Part shown: positions 14,952 through 24,432 of the stretch, one piece after another
Position numbering within the stretch: position 1 is the first letter of the stretch
How the letters are laid out: each line of letters starts with the position of its first letter
DNA from: Chryseobacterium pennipullorum
GTDB lineage: Bacteria > Bacteroidota > Bacteroidia > Flavobacteriales > Weeksellaceae
NCBI RefSeq assembly: GCF_003384725.1
Contig: NZ_QNVV01000008.1
Location: 62,001-126,000 of the forward strand
Reading direction: 5' to 3'
Length of the DNA stretch: 64,000 bases
Translations under genes and position numbers: made by a program
The notes under the pieces: generated by a model
Databases searched by the model: none
Seen by the model: only the letters and a program-made list of their open reading frames with translations
Told to the model about the DNA's origin: nothing

Positions 14952-17195
14952 ATGACACCTAAAAAACTTTGGATATGGCTTGCAGCAGTGATGGTTGTAT
15001 CATTTGCCGTTCTTATATTCTACGGAACCGAGATTTACAGAAAAGTGCCTCCTGTTCCCGAAAAAGTAATCTGTACAGATGGGACCGTACTTGCTACGGG
15101 ACAGGATATCAAGGACGGACAGAATGTCTGGCAGTCTATTGGTGGTCAGACGGTGGGAAGTATCTGGGGCCATGGTGCTTATATCGCCCCGGACTGGACC
15201 GCCGATTATCTTCACCGGGAATCTGTACTCCTCCTGGACGAACTGGCTAAAAAAGACGGAAAAATCTACACCGAACTTCCTGACGAGGAACAGGCCCGGT
15301 ATCAGGTATTGCTGAAAAAGGAACTTCGTACCAATACATTTGACGGGAACGATAACGCTATTGTTTTTTCGCCAGAGAGAGCAAAAGTGCAGAAACAGCT
15401 GGCCGTTTATTATTCTAAATTGTTTATGAATGACTCCTCTATGGCTGAGTTGCGTGACCAGTATGCCATTCCCAAAAATACCATCAAAGACACAGACAGA
15501 ATGGCTAAAATGAATGCCTTCTTTGCCTGGAGCTCCTGGGTGTGCATTACAGAAAGGCCTGGGGATCATGTAACCTACACCAACAACTGGCCGCATGATG
15601 AGTCTGTGGGAAATGTTCCGCCGCCATCGCTTCATTTATGGTCAGGGTTCAGTGTCTTGCTTCTTCTCGCCTGTGTAGGTCTTCTGGTCTTCTACCATGC
15701 AAGAAATAAAGAAGAAGAAATAAGTGAAGCTTTACCTCTCGAAGATCCTATGCGGAATATGAAGCCTACTGCTTCCATGAAAGCCACATTGAAATATATC
15801 TGGGTCGTGGCATTACTAATCCTGGTCCAGATGCTTGCAGGTGTCGTCACGGCCCATTATGGCGTGGAAGGAAGCGGATTTTATGGGATTCCGCTGGATG
15901 AGTTTCTTCCGCAGTCGGTTTCCAGAAGCTGGCACGTGCAACTGGCTATCTTCTGGATTGCTACCTCCTGGCTTGCTACGGGGCTGTACATTGCTCCTGC
16001 TGTTTCGGGACACGAGCCTAAATACCAGAAGCTGGGTGTGAATGTCCTGTTCGGAGCTTTACTGATCGTTGTATTGGGATCTTTGACGGGACAGTGGCTT
16101 GGCGTTATGCAAAAGCTGGGTCTGGTGGACAATTTCCTGTGGGGACATCAGGGTTATGAGTATGTGGAACTTGGAAGAATCTGGCAGATTTTATTGCTGA
16201 CCGGGCTTATTCTATGGCTGGTACTAATGGTGAGAGCTCTACTTCCTGCCTTGAAACGTAAAGACGGAGACCGGCATCTGCTGTTGTTATTCACCCTTTC
16301 TTCTGTAGCTATTGCAATGTTCTATGGCGCAGGGCTAATGTACGGAAGACAAACCCATATGGCTATTGCAGAATACTGGAGATGGTGGGTCGTACACCTT
16401 TGGGTAGAAGGATTCTTCGAAGTCTTTGCAACGGTTGTGGCGGCTTTCCTGTTTACAAGGCTGGGATTACTGAGATTAAAAGCAGCAACAAATGCCGTCT
16501 TATTTTCAACTATCATTTTCCTTGGTGGAGGTATTCTGGGAACATTCCATCATTTGTATTTCAGTGCAACACCTACCGCTGTACTGGCATTAGGAGCCAC
16601 TTTCAGTGCCCTGGAGATTGTACCGCTTGTCCTCATAGGGTATGAAGCGTATCAGAATTATCAGCTCAGCAAATCTACCCGTTGGATCAAAGCATATAAG
16701 TGGCCGATCTACTGTTTCATAGCCATGTGTTTCTGGAATTTTCTGGGAGCAGGGATTTTCGGATTTGCCATCAACCCGCCTATTGCTTTATATTATATCC
16801 AGGGACTGAATACCACAGCTGTTCACGGACACGCTGCCCTCTTCGGGGTCTATGGAATTTTAGGGATCGGACTGATGCTGTTCGTCCTGAGAGGGCTGTA
16901 TCCGGACAGGCAATGGAACGATAAGCTGATAAGCTGGGCATTCTGGCTCACCAATATTGGCCTTCTGGTCATGGTAACAATAAGCCTCCTGCCGATAGGA
17001 ATCATGCAGTCTGTAGCTTCCATTAAGGAGGGCTATTGGTATGCCCGTTCTGCAGAATTTATGCAGACTGACATCATGCATTTCCTGAGATGGATGCGTG
17101 TTCCCGGAGATATTTTACTGGCTGCCGGTGAACTTTTGCTTGTTATTTTTATCATAGGGCTGAAGTTCGGATGGTCTTTAAAAGAAAAACGGTAG
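14952..17195 (+). CDS. norB: Quinol-dependent nitric oxide reductase (qNOR)
   Basis: 747 residues, the usual length of single-subunit qNOR. The N-terminal extension (~40-220: VICTDGTVLATGQDI, GQNVWQSIGGQ, GSIWGHGAYIAPDW) replaces the NorC subunit. The haem-copper-oxidase core follows with about 12-14 membrane helices. Ligands visible are SRSWHVQL (~326), VVHLWVEGFFE (~480), TFHHLYFS (~531) and VHGHAALFG (~621). The glutamate in HLWVEG near the non-haem iron is the qNOR/cNOR hallmark. It reduces 2 NO to N2O with electrons from quinol. No nitrite reductase is seen in the window, so detoxification is as likely as denitrification. Confidence 0.95.
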   Translation: MTPKKLWIWLAAVMVVSFAVLIFYGTEIYRKVPPVPEKVICTDGTVLATGQDIKDGQNVWQSIGGQTVGSIWGHGAYIAPDWTADYLHRESVLLLDELAKKDGKIYTELPDEEQARYQVLLKKELRTNTFDGNDNAIVFSPERAKVQKQLAVYYSKLFMNDSSMAELRDQYAIPKNTIKDTDRMAKMNAFFAWSSWVCITERPGDHVTYTNNWPHDESVGNVPPPSLHLWSGFSVLLLLACVGLLVFYHARNKEEEISEALPLEDPMRNMKPTASMKATLKYIWVVALLILVQMLAGVVTAHYGVEGSGFYGIPLDEFLPQSVSRSWHVQLAIFWIATSWLATGLYIAPAVSGHEPKYQKLGVNVLFGALLIVVLGSLTGQWLGVMQKLGLVDNFLWGHQGYEYVELGRIWQILLLTGLILWLVLMVRALLPALKRKDGDRHLLLLFTLSSVAIAMFYGAGLMYGRQTHMAIAEYWRWWVVHLWVEGFFEVFATVVAAFLFTRLGLLRLKAATNAVLFSTIIFLGGGILGTFHHLYFSATPTAVLALGATFSALEIVPLVLIGYEAYQNYQLSKSTRWIKAYKWPIYCFIAMCFWNFLGAGIFGFAINPPIALYYIQGLNTTAVHGHAALFGVYGILGIGLMLFVLRGLYPDRQWNDKLISWAFWLTNIGLLVMVTISLLPIGIMQSVASIKEGYWYARSAEFMQTDIMHFLRWMRVPGDILLAAGELLLVIFIIGLKFGWSLKEKR

Positions 17196-17260
17196 AATCC
17201 CGACCTGTACCATCAGTTCATGTCTAAAATTTTATTTTCCATTAATTTTAATCAGAATAT

Positions 17261-17713
17261 ATGAAACGTAATGACAATATAGTACATCTTTCCCGGGATC
17301 ATCATTTCGGATTGCTTTGCAGCTGGAAAATCAGGCAGGGTTTGAAAAAGCAAGTGGAAGCTGCCAGAATTAAAAATTATATCTTTTATTTCTGGAAAAA
17401 TCATCTTGAAGAACATTTCCGGAAGGAAGAAGAAATCCTGTTTCCCTATCTTGAAGATGAGTATACAGTTCGGATCCAATCGGAACATACACGGCTAAAA
17501 AAGTTAATTTCCCAGATCGAAAATTATGGGGATTCCGGTCCGTTCCAAGATTTTGCAGATCTTCTGGAACAGCATATCCGTTTTGAAGAGCGCAGCTGGT
17601 TCCCACATCTGGAAGAAAAACTAAGTTGGACTACCCTGGAACAGATTGGAAAAGAACTAGACAGGATACACTTCGACGAAAAAGACAATCATCCTGATGA
17701 ATTCTGGAAATAA
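17261..17713 (+). CDS. Hemerythrin HHE-domain protein
   Basis: 150 residues, a single hemerythrin-like four-helix bundle. Candidate di-iron ligands are in LSRDHHFGLL (~9-15), HLEEHFRKEEEILFPYLED (~46-62), SEHTRLK (~70) and EQHIRFEERSWFPHLEE (~105-120). It lacks the ScdA_N domain found in ric. It follows norB after 65 bp on the same strand and precedes a strong terminator, so it is probably the last gene of the NO cluster. Proposed role is oxygen or NO binding, or iron handling; the sequence does not tell which. Confidence 0.85.
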   Translation: MKRNDNIVHLSRDHHFGLLCSWKIRQGLKKQVEAARIKNYIFYFWKNHLEEHFRKEEEILFPYLEDEYTVRIQSEHTRLKKLISQIENYGDSGPFQDFADLLEQHIRFEERSWFPHLEEKLSWTTLEQIGKELDRIHFDEKDNHPDEFWK

Positions 17714-17724
17714 TGTTATTACTA

Positions 17725-17758
17725 AAAACCCTTCTGATCTGAAGATCCGAAGGGTTTT
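17725..17758. terminator. Bidirectional terminator at end of NO cluster
   Basis: AAAACCCTTC and GAAGGGTTTT pair perfectly (10 bp), and the loop holds a second GATC-TGAA-GATC stem. A/T runs on both sides let it serve the hemerythrin gene and the convergent GT117 gene. Confidence 0.9.
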
Positions 17759-17781
17759 ATTGGTCATCACGACCGGTTTAC

Positions 17782-20700
17782 TTACTGCGTTGCCTTAATG
17801 ATTTCTGTTGTAATCTGAACCTCTTTCTTTTTTGAATAGGCAGAGTCGAATGGCTGCATTATATCAAATAAATACTGATAAAAAGGAGCGATCTTCTGAA
17901 TTTTTTCAGATTCTTTCACTGCCTTCTCCTTTCCCACCCTCTTAAGCATTTGGATAAAAGCATTGAACTTCTTATCAACCGGCTCTATGGATTTGATCAG
18001 ATAGGCATAGGCTTTTTCATTTTGTCCTAAGGTTTTATAAGCTTCTGTAACTGCCGAAACTCCTAAAGCGTATTCCATCGGCTTGGTCCGCATCTGTTTT
18101 CCGGATGCCGACTGAAAGGCTGGTGAAAGACTCAGGTAATACTCATACTCTTCAAATATTTCTTTTTTAAGATTTTCTGCCAGGTCAAGCCCTTTCTTTT
18201 CTTCACCGGCTACCATATATGCGGTTACGATCGAGCTCAGAGAGCGCGGGTCATTATATTTTCCGGCTGGGATTTCTTTGGCAGCAAGATCCAGCAGCTC
18301 TCGTGCTTTACCTGGCTCTCCGCTGGCAACAAGTGCTGAAACAGCCCTGCTCACAGACATTCTGTAGCCTATAATATTGGATGTCGCTGTTTCATCATAA
18401 TAAATGCGCTGATCTTTAAAATTTCCCCATCTGAAGTTCTTCACAACCTGATACAGGGAATGAGCATCCACTCTTCCTTTATCACCCTCCGGACTTTGAG
18501 GGGTATAGATGGGAACCAGGCGGTAGCTGAAGCCGTCAAACTGCAGGTAGTCATCGAGATAGAATATATTTTCGCTATCATACATGCCGCCTGACGAGAA
18601 ATTAATCGGGCGTTTCCAGTCAAAGCCTGCCAGCATATCCAGCATCATGAGATTACTTTTATAAAGGGTACTGGCCTTGTAGCTGATCGTAATATGATCC
18701 ACGGTATCCGGAAGATCTGCCTGGCTGATTATTCCGGCTTTTACAGCATTTTCTTTATTAACAGGAAGAATAAATTTGTTCACCGGAAGGATATTAAACT
18801 TCTCATATTTTTCTTCCCCAAAGTACATTTTTAGCAATTCATCTTTTTCAGGAGATTTGAATTTGATGAAATCTACAGCTTCTTTCAGGGTCATGGAATC
18901 CTGGGTCAGGTATTTTCTGAATTCGCTGAATGCCGTGTCCGGGGCGCCCTGCTCTTTAAGGGTAGAAAAAAGGCCTTCCCATTCTTCTTTATTCATGACG
19001 TACACCTGATCATTTACCCCATCCCTGTAATCATCATGGGTTAGCTGTCCGGGAATTCCCATTGCATTGTAGGTTTTCCTTTTTACCTGATCAATGCTCC
19101 ATGGCATAGCCAGAAGGGTAAAATTGACTGTTTTCACATCATCACGGAAACGTTCTGTTTCCTGGATCGCCCAGACCGGAAAAGTATCATTATCTCCATA
19201 AATAAAAACAATATCGTCTTTTGGCAGTGATCTCAGAAATGAGTAGGCATAGTCACGGGCAGCAGTCTTACGGCTGCGGTCATGGGAATTATAATTCTGG
19301 AATCCCATCATCAATGGAATTCCCAATAACACTGCTCCAATTATGAGAATGGTACCTTTTGACTTTAGTTTAGATTGAAGAAACCACAGGATAGCCCCCG
19401 CCCCAAGACCAATCCAAATAGCAAAAGCATAGAAGGAGCCCACCATCGCATAATCTCTTTCTCGTACCTCAAAAGGTTTTACCCCTGTATAAAAAACGAT
19501 TCCTACACTCGTCAGGATAAATAATGACAGTATAGCGTAGAATCTTCCAAAATCCCTGTTAAGATGGAAAAAGAATCCAATCAGTCCTAAAATAAACGGC
19601 AGGAAAAAAAATCTCACCGTGCTTTCATTCCTGAACTTAGCCGGCATATGGTCCTGATTTCCCAGTAAAGCATTGTCAATAAAAGAAAATCCGGAAATCC
19701 AGTTACCTTGTGTATTTTCCATATGTCCTTGGAGGTCATTCTGTCTTCCTACAAAATTCCACATCAGATACCTCACAAAGTAATACCCGTTCTGGAAAGA
19801 AATAAAATAGTTCATATTCTGTGCAAACGAGGGACGCTGCACATTGATCAGGTCGTAAGGCTTTACCTTCAGATAATCCTGTGCCGTTATCGAATTATTT
19901 TCGTATTTGGCCTTCAGTTCCTTAAAAATCTGCTGAGCCTGCGGATTGTCAGCTGCTTCTTCATTATCATAATTAAAGGTAAAGTCGGGAGCTCCGTATA
20001 AGGCTATATAATTGGACATTACATCTTTATCTTCATTAAACATTCTTGGCATCAGACTGATATGAGATTTACTGAATATATAGTTGAACCGCTCACCTGT
20101 TTTTCGGTAGGTTCCGGTTTTTTCATCTTTCTCATAAATATCTCCTGTCTTCTCCGTTTTATAACTTCCATCGTCATTTTTCTCGATCCCTTTTTTATCG
20201 AGAAAGGCAGTATAATTCTGTCCGTACATCGTGGGCCAGTCACCATACTGTACCCTGTTGTAATAGTCTCTCATCCCGATGGCCGTATCAGGATCATTAA
20301 GGTTCATTGGAGGATTCGCGTTCGCCCTGATCGGAATCACCAGCCAGCATGAAAAGCCGACCATCATGTATACGAGTGACAGAACCGCAGTCTGGTAGAC
20401 CTTTCTCTTAGATTTTCGGGCATATTTTACCAGTAAATAGCAGATCACTGCCATGGCAATAAATGCAGCCACCGTTCCTGAATGGAAAGGAAGGCCTAGT
20501 CCATTAACAAAGAAAATCTCCAGTCTTCCGAATATCGTCATCACCAGAGGAAAAATAATTTTGAAAACAAAAACCAGAATTCCCAGAGTAATGAGATTCG
20601 CTACGATAAAACTCCTCCAGGTGAACGCATAGTTTCTGGCATAATATACCAGACAGATCGCCGGAATAGCAAGCATACACATCATGTGCACCCCTACAGA

Positions 20701-21267
20701 GAGTCCGATAATGAAAAATATAAGAATGATCCATCTTTCACTGTCTGCAGCCTGATATTCATTTTCCCATTTGGTAATAAGCCATACCAAAAGGGCAATA
20801 AACAGGGATGCCATAGAATATACTTCTCCTTCTACCGCAGAAAACCAAAAAGTATCTGAAAAGGTAAAGCATAACGCTCCAACAACTCCTGCAGATAAAA
20901 TGGCGATTTCCTGATGCCTGGAAATGTTTTTAAAATCTTTGTTTAAAAGCCTTCTTAGAAAATGGGTAATCGTCCAGAACAGAAACAAAATGGTGAGCGA
21001 ACTGAATAATGCAGACATCGCGTTGATGACAATGGAATAGTTCTCTGTGTTACCCAATGCAAAAATACTGGCTACCGCTCCTACAATCTGAAACAAAGCC
21101 GCTCCGGGAGCATGGGTTACCTCAAGCTTAACTGCCGAAGAGATATATTCGCCACAGTCCCAAAAACTCAGAGAGTGCTCTATCGTGGATAGATAGGTAA
21201 TCAGTGCAACAACGAAAAGGAACCAACCCAGTATGGTGTTCCGTTTTTTAAAGGACCCGTTTTTCAT
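17782..21267 (-). CDS. Large membrane glycosyltransferase, GT117 / DUF2723
   Basis: 1161 residues. The N-terminal half is multi-pass (about 12 hydrophobic segments up to ~700) and opens with the family hallmark SFWDCGEYISSAVKLEVTHAPG (the DE-type acidic loop of GT-C enzymes). The C-terminal third is soluble with helical repeats (~960-1140). These proteins are general in Bacteroidota and are annotated as protein-O-mannosyltransferase-like or GT117; they probably transfer a lipid-linked sugar to secreted proteins. It stands alone between two terminators and is unrelated to its neighbours. A housekeeping envelope gene is likely. Donor and acceptor are not known. Confidence 0.9.
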   Translation of the reverse strand: MKNGSFKKRNTILGWFLFVVALITYLSTIEHSLSFWDCGEYISSAVKLEVTHAPGAALFQIVGAVASIFALGNTENYSIVINAMSALFSSLTILFLFWTITHFLRRLLNKDFKNISRHQEIAILSAGVVGALCFTFSDTFWFSAVEGEVYSMASLFIALLVWLITKWENEYQAADSERWIILIFFIIGLSVGVHMMCMLAIPAICLVYYARNYAFTWRSFIVANLITLGILVFVFKIIFPLVMTIFGRLEIFFVNGLGLPFHSGTVAAFIAMAVICYLLVKYARKSKRKVYQTAVLSLVYMMVGFSCWLVIPIRANANPPMNLNDPDTAIGMRDYYNRVQYGDWPTMYGQNYTAFLDKKGIEKNDDGSYKTEKTGDIYEKDEKTGTYRKTGERFNYIFSKSHISLMPRMFNEDKDVMSNYIALYGAPDFTFNYDNEEAADNPQAQQIFKELKAKYENNSITAQDYLKVKPYDLINVQRPSFAQNMNYFISFQNGYYFVRYLMWNFVGRQNDLQGHMENTQGNWISGFSFIDNALLGNQDHMPAKFRNESTVRFFFLPFILGLIGFFFHLNRDFGRFYAILSLFILTSVGIVFYTGVKPFEVRERDYAMVGSFYAFAIWIGLGAGAILWFLQSKLKSKGTILIIGAVLLGIPLMMGFQNYNSHDRSRKTAARDYAYSFLRSLPKDDIVFIYGDNDTFPVWAIQETERFRDDVKTVNFTLLAMPWSIDQVKRKTYNAMGIPGQLTHDDYRDGVNDQVYVMNKEEWEGLFSTLKEQGAPDTAFSEFRKYLTQDSMTLKEAVDFIKFKSPEKDELLKMYFGEEKYEKFNILPVNKFILPVNKENAVKAGIISQADLPDTVDHITISYKASTLYKSNLMMLDMLAGFDWKRPINFSSGGMYDSENIFYLDDYLQFDGFSYRLVPIYTPQSPEGDKGRVDAHSLYQVVKNFRWGNFKDQRIYYDETATSNIIGYRMSVSRAVSALVASGEPGKARELLDLAAKEIPAGKYNDPRSLSSIVTAYMVAGEEKKGLDLAENLKKEIFEEYEYYLSLSPAFQSASGKQMRTKPMEYALGVSAVTEAYKTLGQNEKAYAYLIKSIEPVDKKFNAFIQMLKRVGKEKAVKESEKIQKIAPFYQYLFDIMQPFDSAYSKKKEVQITTEIIKATQ

Positions 21268-21497
21268 ATGATATTTTCCAATATTAATAGGACAACTGAT
21301 GAAAAGAACTTATTACATTAATACTAAAAAAAAATGGATAAGGCGAAAAATTTGAGCTGAAACAATTTTTTAAGCTTTGCCTTGAAATTGAAGATGATTT
21401 CTTTTCAGTCGTGAATTTTATTTCAACAGAGACAGACAAAAATGTAGAAAATTCATCATCGGATCTACTGATACCATTGTACCTCTACTATATAAGA

Positions 21498-21530
21498 AAA
21501 GCCTTCAGAACAGTGATCTGAAGGCTTTTG
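21498..21530. terminator. Terminator of the SDR gene
   Basis: AAAAGCCTTCAGA / TCTGAAGGCTTTT, a 13-bp perfect stem with a 7-base loop. It lies 23 bp beyond the SDR stop codon on the minus strand. Confidence 0.85.
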
Positions 21531-21552
21531 TTTTTATGAAAAGATTCTTTAT

Positions 21553-22341
21553 TTAATAGGTATTGTTCAATCCTCCATCCAAAGGAATACTTGCGCCAGT
21601 GAGATAAGAAGCATATTCTGAAGCCAGAAAGGACACAAGGTGACCGTATTCTTCGGGTTTCCCCAATCGTTTCATAGGAATTTTATGCTCTCTGCCTGCT
21701 TTGATCTCATCAGGAGATTTACCGCTCTGCTCTGCTTCATGCTGAATCAGATTCTGTATTCTTTCAGTATCAAAATATCCCGTAAGAATATTGTTAACGG
21801 TAATCTGATGGTGCGCTATTTCGTTGGACAGTGTTTTTGCCCAGGCAATGACCGCGGAACGGATAGAATTGGAAAGTGCGAGACTGCCGATAGGCTCTTT
21901 TACAGACAGGGATGAAACATTAATGATCCTGCCACTTCCCTGCTGTATCATATGAGGCAGAGCGAGCAAAGTGGTCTCACAAACTGTTTTAAAAAGCAGA
22001 TCAAATGCCCTCTGATAGTCTTCAACATCTTTTTCCAGCGCAAGGCCAGGTTCCGGGCCATTGGTATTATTGACCAGAATATCGATGGAGTGATCTTTAA
22101 AAAAGGCAGCAATGATTTTTTTATAGTTGTCAAAATCTGAAAAGTCTGCGACAACATATTGATGTTTCTGATCAGGATGAATGAGAGGCAATAATGACAC
22201 ACTATTTTTTAGTTTTTCCTCATTCCGGGCCATCACCGTTACATTGGCCCCGCATTTTGCCAGCTCTGTGGCAATTCCGGCTCCGATTCCCTGGGTAGCG
22301 GCCCCTACCAGCGCATTTTTTGAAAAAAGTTGGATATTCAT
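21553..22341 (-). CDS. SDR-like protein with altered catalytic site
   Basis: 262 residues with the Rossmann motif in atypical form (GAATQGIGAG, ~12-21) and ARNEEKL after the second strand, which favours NADP. NNAG is replaced by NNTNG. The catalytic Tyr-x-x-x-Lys is not there: where YxxSKAAV is expected the protein has LSNSIRSAV, i.e. Ser and Arg at the two positions. This divergent form occurs in a known SDR subgroup, so it need not be a decayed gene; the reading frame is intact. Its C-terminus (TGASIPLDGGLNNTY) is normal. Function is uncertain, catalytic or not. A terminator separates it from RidA upstream. Confidence 0.8.
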   Translation of the reverse strand: MNIQLFSKNALVGAATQGIGAGIATELAKCGANVTVMARNEEKLKNSVSLLPLIHPDQKHQYVVADFSDFDNYKKIIAAFFKDHSIDILVNNTNGPEPGLALEKDVEDYQRAFDLLFKTVCETTLLALPHMIQQGSGRIINVSSLSVKEPIGSLALSNSIRSAVIAWAKTLSNEIAHHQITVNNILTGYFDTERIQNLIQHEAEQSGKSPDEIKAGREHKIPMKRLGKPEEYGHLVSFLASEYASYLTGASIPLDGGLNNTY

Positions 22342-22388
22342 AGATCTCGTATTGATTACAGATTGATTGCTATCAAATGTAAGAAAAA

Positions 22389-22413
22389 AACCTCCAAAAC
22401 AGGCTTGAAGGTT
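22389..22413 (-). terminator. Terminator of the RidA-like gene
   Basis: AACCTCCAA pairs with TTGAAGGTT (one mismatch) across 7 bases, and the A-run at 22384-22390 is a T-run on the minus strand. Confidence 0.6.
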
Positions 22414-22436
22414 GTGGCTTTTTAGTTCAGAATGGT

Positions 22437-22826
22437 TTAACGGACCACCGTTGCCTCCAGTTCTACTGTCAGGGTTTCAAACAGCCCTGTTACTTGCAGC
22501 ATCGTTACAGCCTGGGTGATCTGATGTTTTGCAATCCATTCCTGAAGAATCGGAAAATGAGGCCATAGTTCTTCTGTTGAGGTAGTATAAATATTCAGTC
22601 TCACAATTCCACTGCAATCATAGCCTGCCGTCCTGATGACTTCTTCCAGGTTGGCAATAGCCTGCTGCAATTGAGATTTCATATCTTTATCACTTGATGT
22701 CCCATCTGGATCGATCGCTGCCTGACCTGAACAATACAGGGTACTTTCTACATTTTTTACTTCTACGGCCTGGGCATAACTGCGCCCGTCCTGCCATGTC
22801 CACGGATTTACTGTTCTTTTTTCCAT
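22437..22826 (-). CDS. RidA/YjgF-family protein
   Basis: 129 residues, the standard RidA size. It has YCSGQAAIDPDGTS near the N-terminus, VIRTAGYDCSGIVRLNIYTTS with the arginine that binds the carboxylate of imine substrates, and the C-terminal strand LFETLTVELEATVVR. RidA proteins hydrolyse reactive enamine/imine intermediates of amino-acid metabolism, but many paralogues have other roles and the full consensus C-terminal Glu (IE(I/V)EA) is only partly matched (VELEA). It follows a Crp/Fnr regulator by 105 bp on the same strand. Confidence 0.85.
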   Translation of the reverse strand: MEKRTVNPWTWQDGRSYAQAVEVKNVESTLYCSGQAAIDPDGTSSDKDMKSQLQQAIANLEEVIRTAGYDCSGIVRLNIYTTSTEELWPHFPILQEWIAKHQITQAVTMLQVTGLFETLTVELEATVVR

Positions 22827-22931
22827 TGTCGCTGTTGATTTTTATTAAACATTTACTCTGCAAAGTTGCAGAATACCGACGGCAGATCTGTGTGACCGGA
22901 ATCACAATTATGCAGTGAGCAAAATCACATT

Positions 22932-23495
22932 TTAAGGATAAAGACGGCTTAAAGTTTCCCTGGAAACGCCCAGATAGGCTGCAAGAAGAGACTTTGGAAC
23001 TCTCTGCACCAGAGAAGGATATTTCGACAAAAGTTGTTCATATCTTTCTTTGATTCCCGTTGTCATGGTAGAAACAATACGCTGTTGTGCAGCGATATAG
23101 CCCAGATAGGCTTTTTCAAGAAAGAAATGTTCCAGTTTCGGCAATGCTGCACATAGTCTTCTGTAATCTTCCAGCTTAAGGCATAGAACTTCTGTATCTT
23201 CCACACATTCAAGCGACATTGTGGCTTTTTTCCCCAGGTAGTAGGCTGGAAAATCAGTTTCCCACCAGTCTTCCATCGCAAATCCTACGATATGTTCTTT
23301 CCCGGATTCATCGGTATACACCAGTTTCAGTAGCCCTTTCAACACAAAATAGTTGTACGCTACCGCCTCACCTTCCTGAATTAAAAACTGATGCTTTTTG
23401 TATTTCCTGTACGTGAAGCAGGATGCGATCAATTCAAATTCCTCTTCTTCCAGAGGAACCACTTTTCCGATATGGGTTCTTAGCTGCTCCAACAT
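22932..23495 (-). CDS. Crp/Fnr-family regulator
   Basis: 187 residues. The cyclic-nucleotide-binding fold spans ~15-110 (KHQFLIQEGEAVAYNYFVLKG, then YYLGKKATMSLECVEDTEVL). The C-terminal HTH is short: VPKSLLAAYLGVSRETLSRLYP, ending right after the recognition helix, a form common in Bacteroidota. The Arg and Glu that bind cAMP in E. coli Crp are not evident, so the ligand is probably something else. No Fe-S cysteines as in Fnr are present. It may control the RidA gene downstream. Confidence 0.88.
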   Translation of the reverse strand: MLEQLRTHIGKVVPLEEEEFELIASCFTYRKYKKHQFLIQEGEAVAYNYFVLKGLLKLVYTDESGKEHIVGFAMEDWWETDFPAYYLGKKATMSLECVEDTEVLCLKLEDYRRLCAALPKLEHFFLEKAYLGYIAAQQRIVSTMTTGIKERYEQLLSKYPSLVQRVPKSLLAAYLGVSRETLSRLYP

Positions 23496-23564
23496 GCTCT
23501 ATTCAAAATTATATGTTTGCTTTGAAGTAATGTTCTATAATGCATCTGTGTTTTTGCCAGAGGT

Positions 23565-24380
23565 TTACTTTATTGTTTCTATCGTGCTTCCGCACGTACG
23601 CATCTCGCTTCCATAGAAAGGATTTTTAATCTCCTGATCTTTGCTCAGCCAGTTTGACCCACCCTTAAACATGGGACAGCTCTGGTAATAAACGGGATAA
23701 TCCAATGCTGCTGTTTTTACCAGTGTATGAATCATCACAGAGAGATCAGCAAATATTTTGCGCTGCTTATCAATATCTTTTTCCTGGGAAATATTCTGGG
23801 TCCTAAGCTTCATCAGCGAAACTTCTTTAGCGGTCATGATTCCGGTGATCAGTGAGTTTCTTTGAAGGTTGACCATCGCAGCCAGCAATTTTTCTGCCTC
23901 ATCTGCCGCTTTTCCCTGATGAGTCTCTACAAAAGCCTCTTTCATCCCAAAATATAAATCGAAGATGGTTCTTAACTGGTTTTTATCTTTTGGAATATCA
24001 ATCTTTGTCCTTGCTTTTTTTTCTTCTGGAGTAAGCTCCCTGGGCATTTCCAGCTGGCGGCTGTACCGGCAGCCTTCGGGCAATTGTCCGTAGGCCTTAT
24101 TGGGTGCAAAGTATTCATCATTATCGAATCCTGCGTCTGCGATTCTTTTCAGTATTTCATTAGCTGTCGTTTTACTACGGTCATAGGCTATGGCAATGGT
24201 CTTTGATGAGGGATCAAACTGTACTTTTGCAATATCTTTCCGGTTTCCTGCCTGCTCTATCAAGCGTTTTGCCAGACTGCATTCACCTTTTACCCGGAAA
24301 GTTCCGGTCTGTTCATTTTTGATTTGTGCGCGAGTGGCTATGACCATCAAAAACCCCGATAACCATATACTTTTCTTCAT
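23565..24380 (-). CDS. DUF3347 protein with degenerate HMA domain
   Basis: 271 residues with an N-terminal signal (MKKSIWLSGFLMVIATRAQ). Residues ~28-95 look like a heavy-metal-associated domain, but the metal-binding CxxC is reduced to one cysteine (GECSLAKRL). Residues ~120-268 are DUF3347, which in Bacteroidota accompanies copper efflux and sensing; here YYQSCPMFKGGSNWL and NPFYGSEMRTCGS keep the conserved Cys, Met and Cys. Likely a periplasmic metal (copper) binding protein. It stands alone, with no P-type ATPase or CusAB nearby. Loss of one CxxC cysteine suggests the HMA part has lost or changed its metal role. Confidence 0.8.
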   Translation of the reverse strand: MKKSIWLSGFLMVIATRAQIKNEQTGTFRVKGECSLAKRLIEQAGNRKDIAKVQFDPSSKTIAIAYDRSKTTANEILKRIADAGFDNDEYFAPNKAYGQLPEGCRYSRQLEMPRELTPEEKKARTKIDIPKDKNQLRTIFDLYFGMKEAFVETHQGKAADEAEKLLAAMVNLQRNSLITGIMTAKEVSLMKLRTQNISQEKDIDKQRKIFADLSVMIHTLVKTAALDYPVYYQSCPMFKGGSNWLSKDQEIKNPFYGSEMRTCGSTIETIK

Positions 24381-24432
24381 ATTTTAATTTTGAATATCAT
24401 TTTTGTAACCTCCTTATTGCTAAGCAAATTTA

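Noticed and set aside
15000..15635. Minus-strand frame of 211 codons opposite norB
   Set aside because: Shadow of the norB coding sequence; no recognisable protein, and norB has strong family matches on the other strand.
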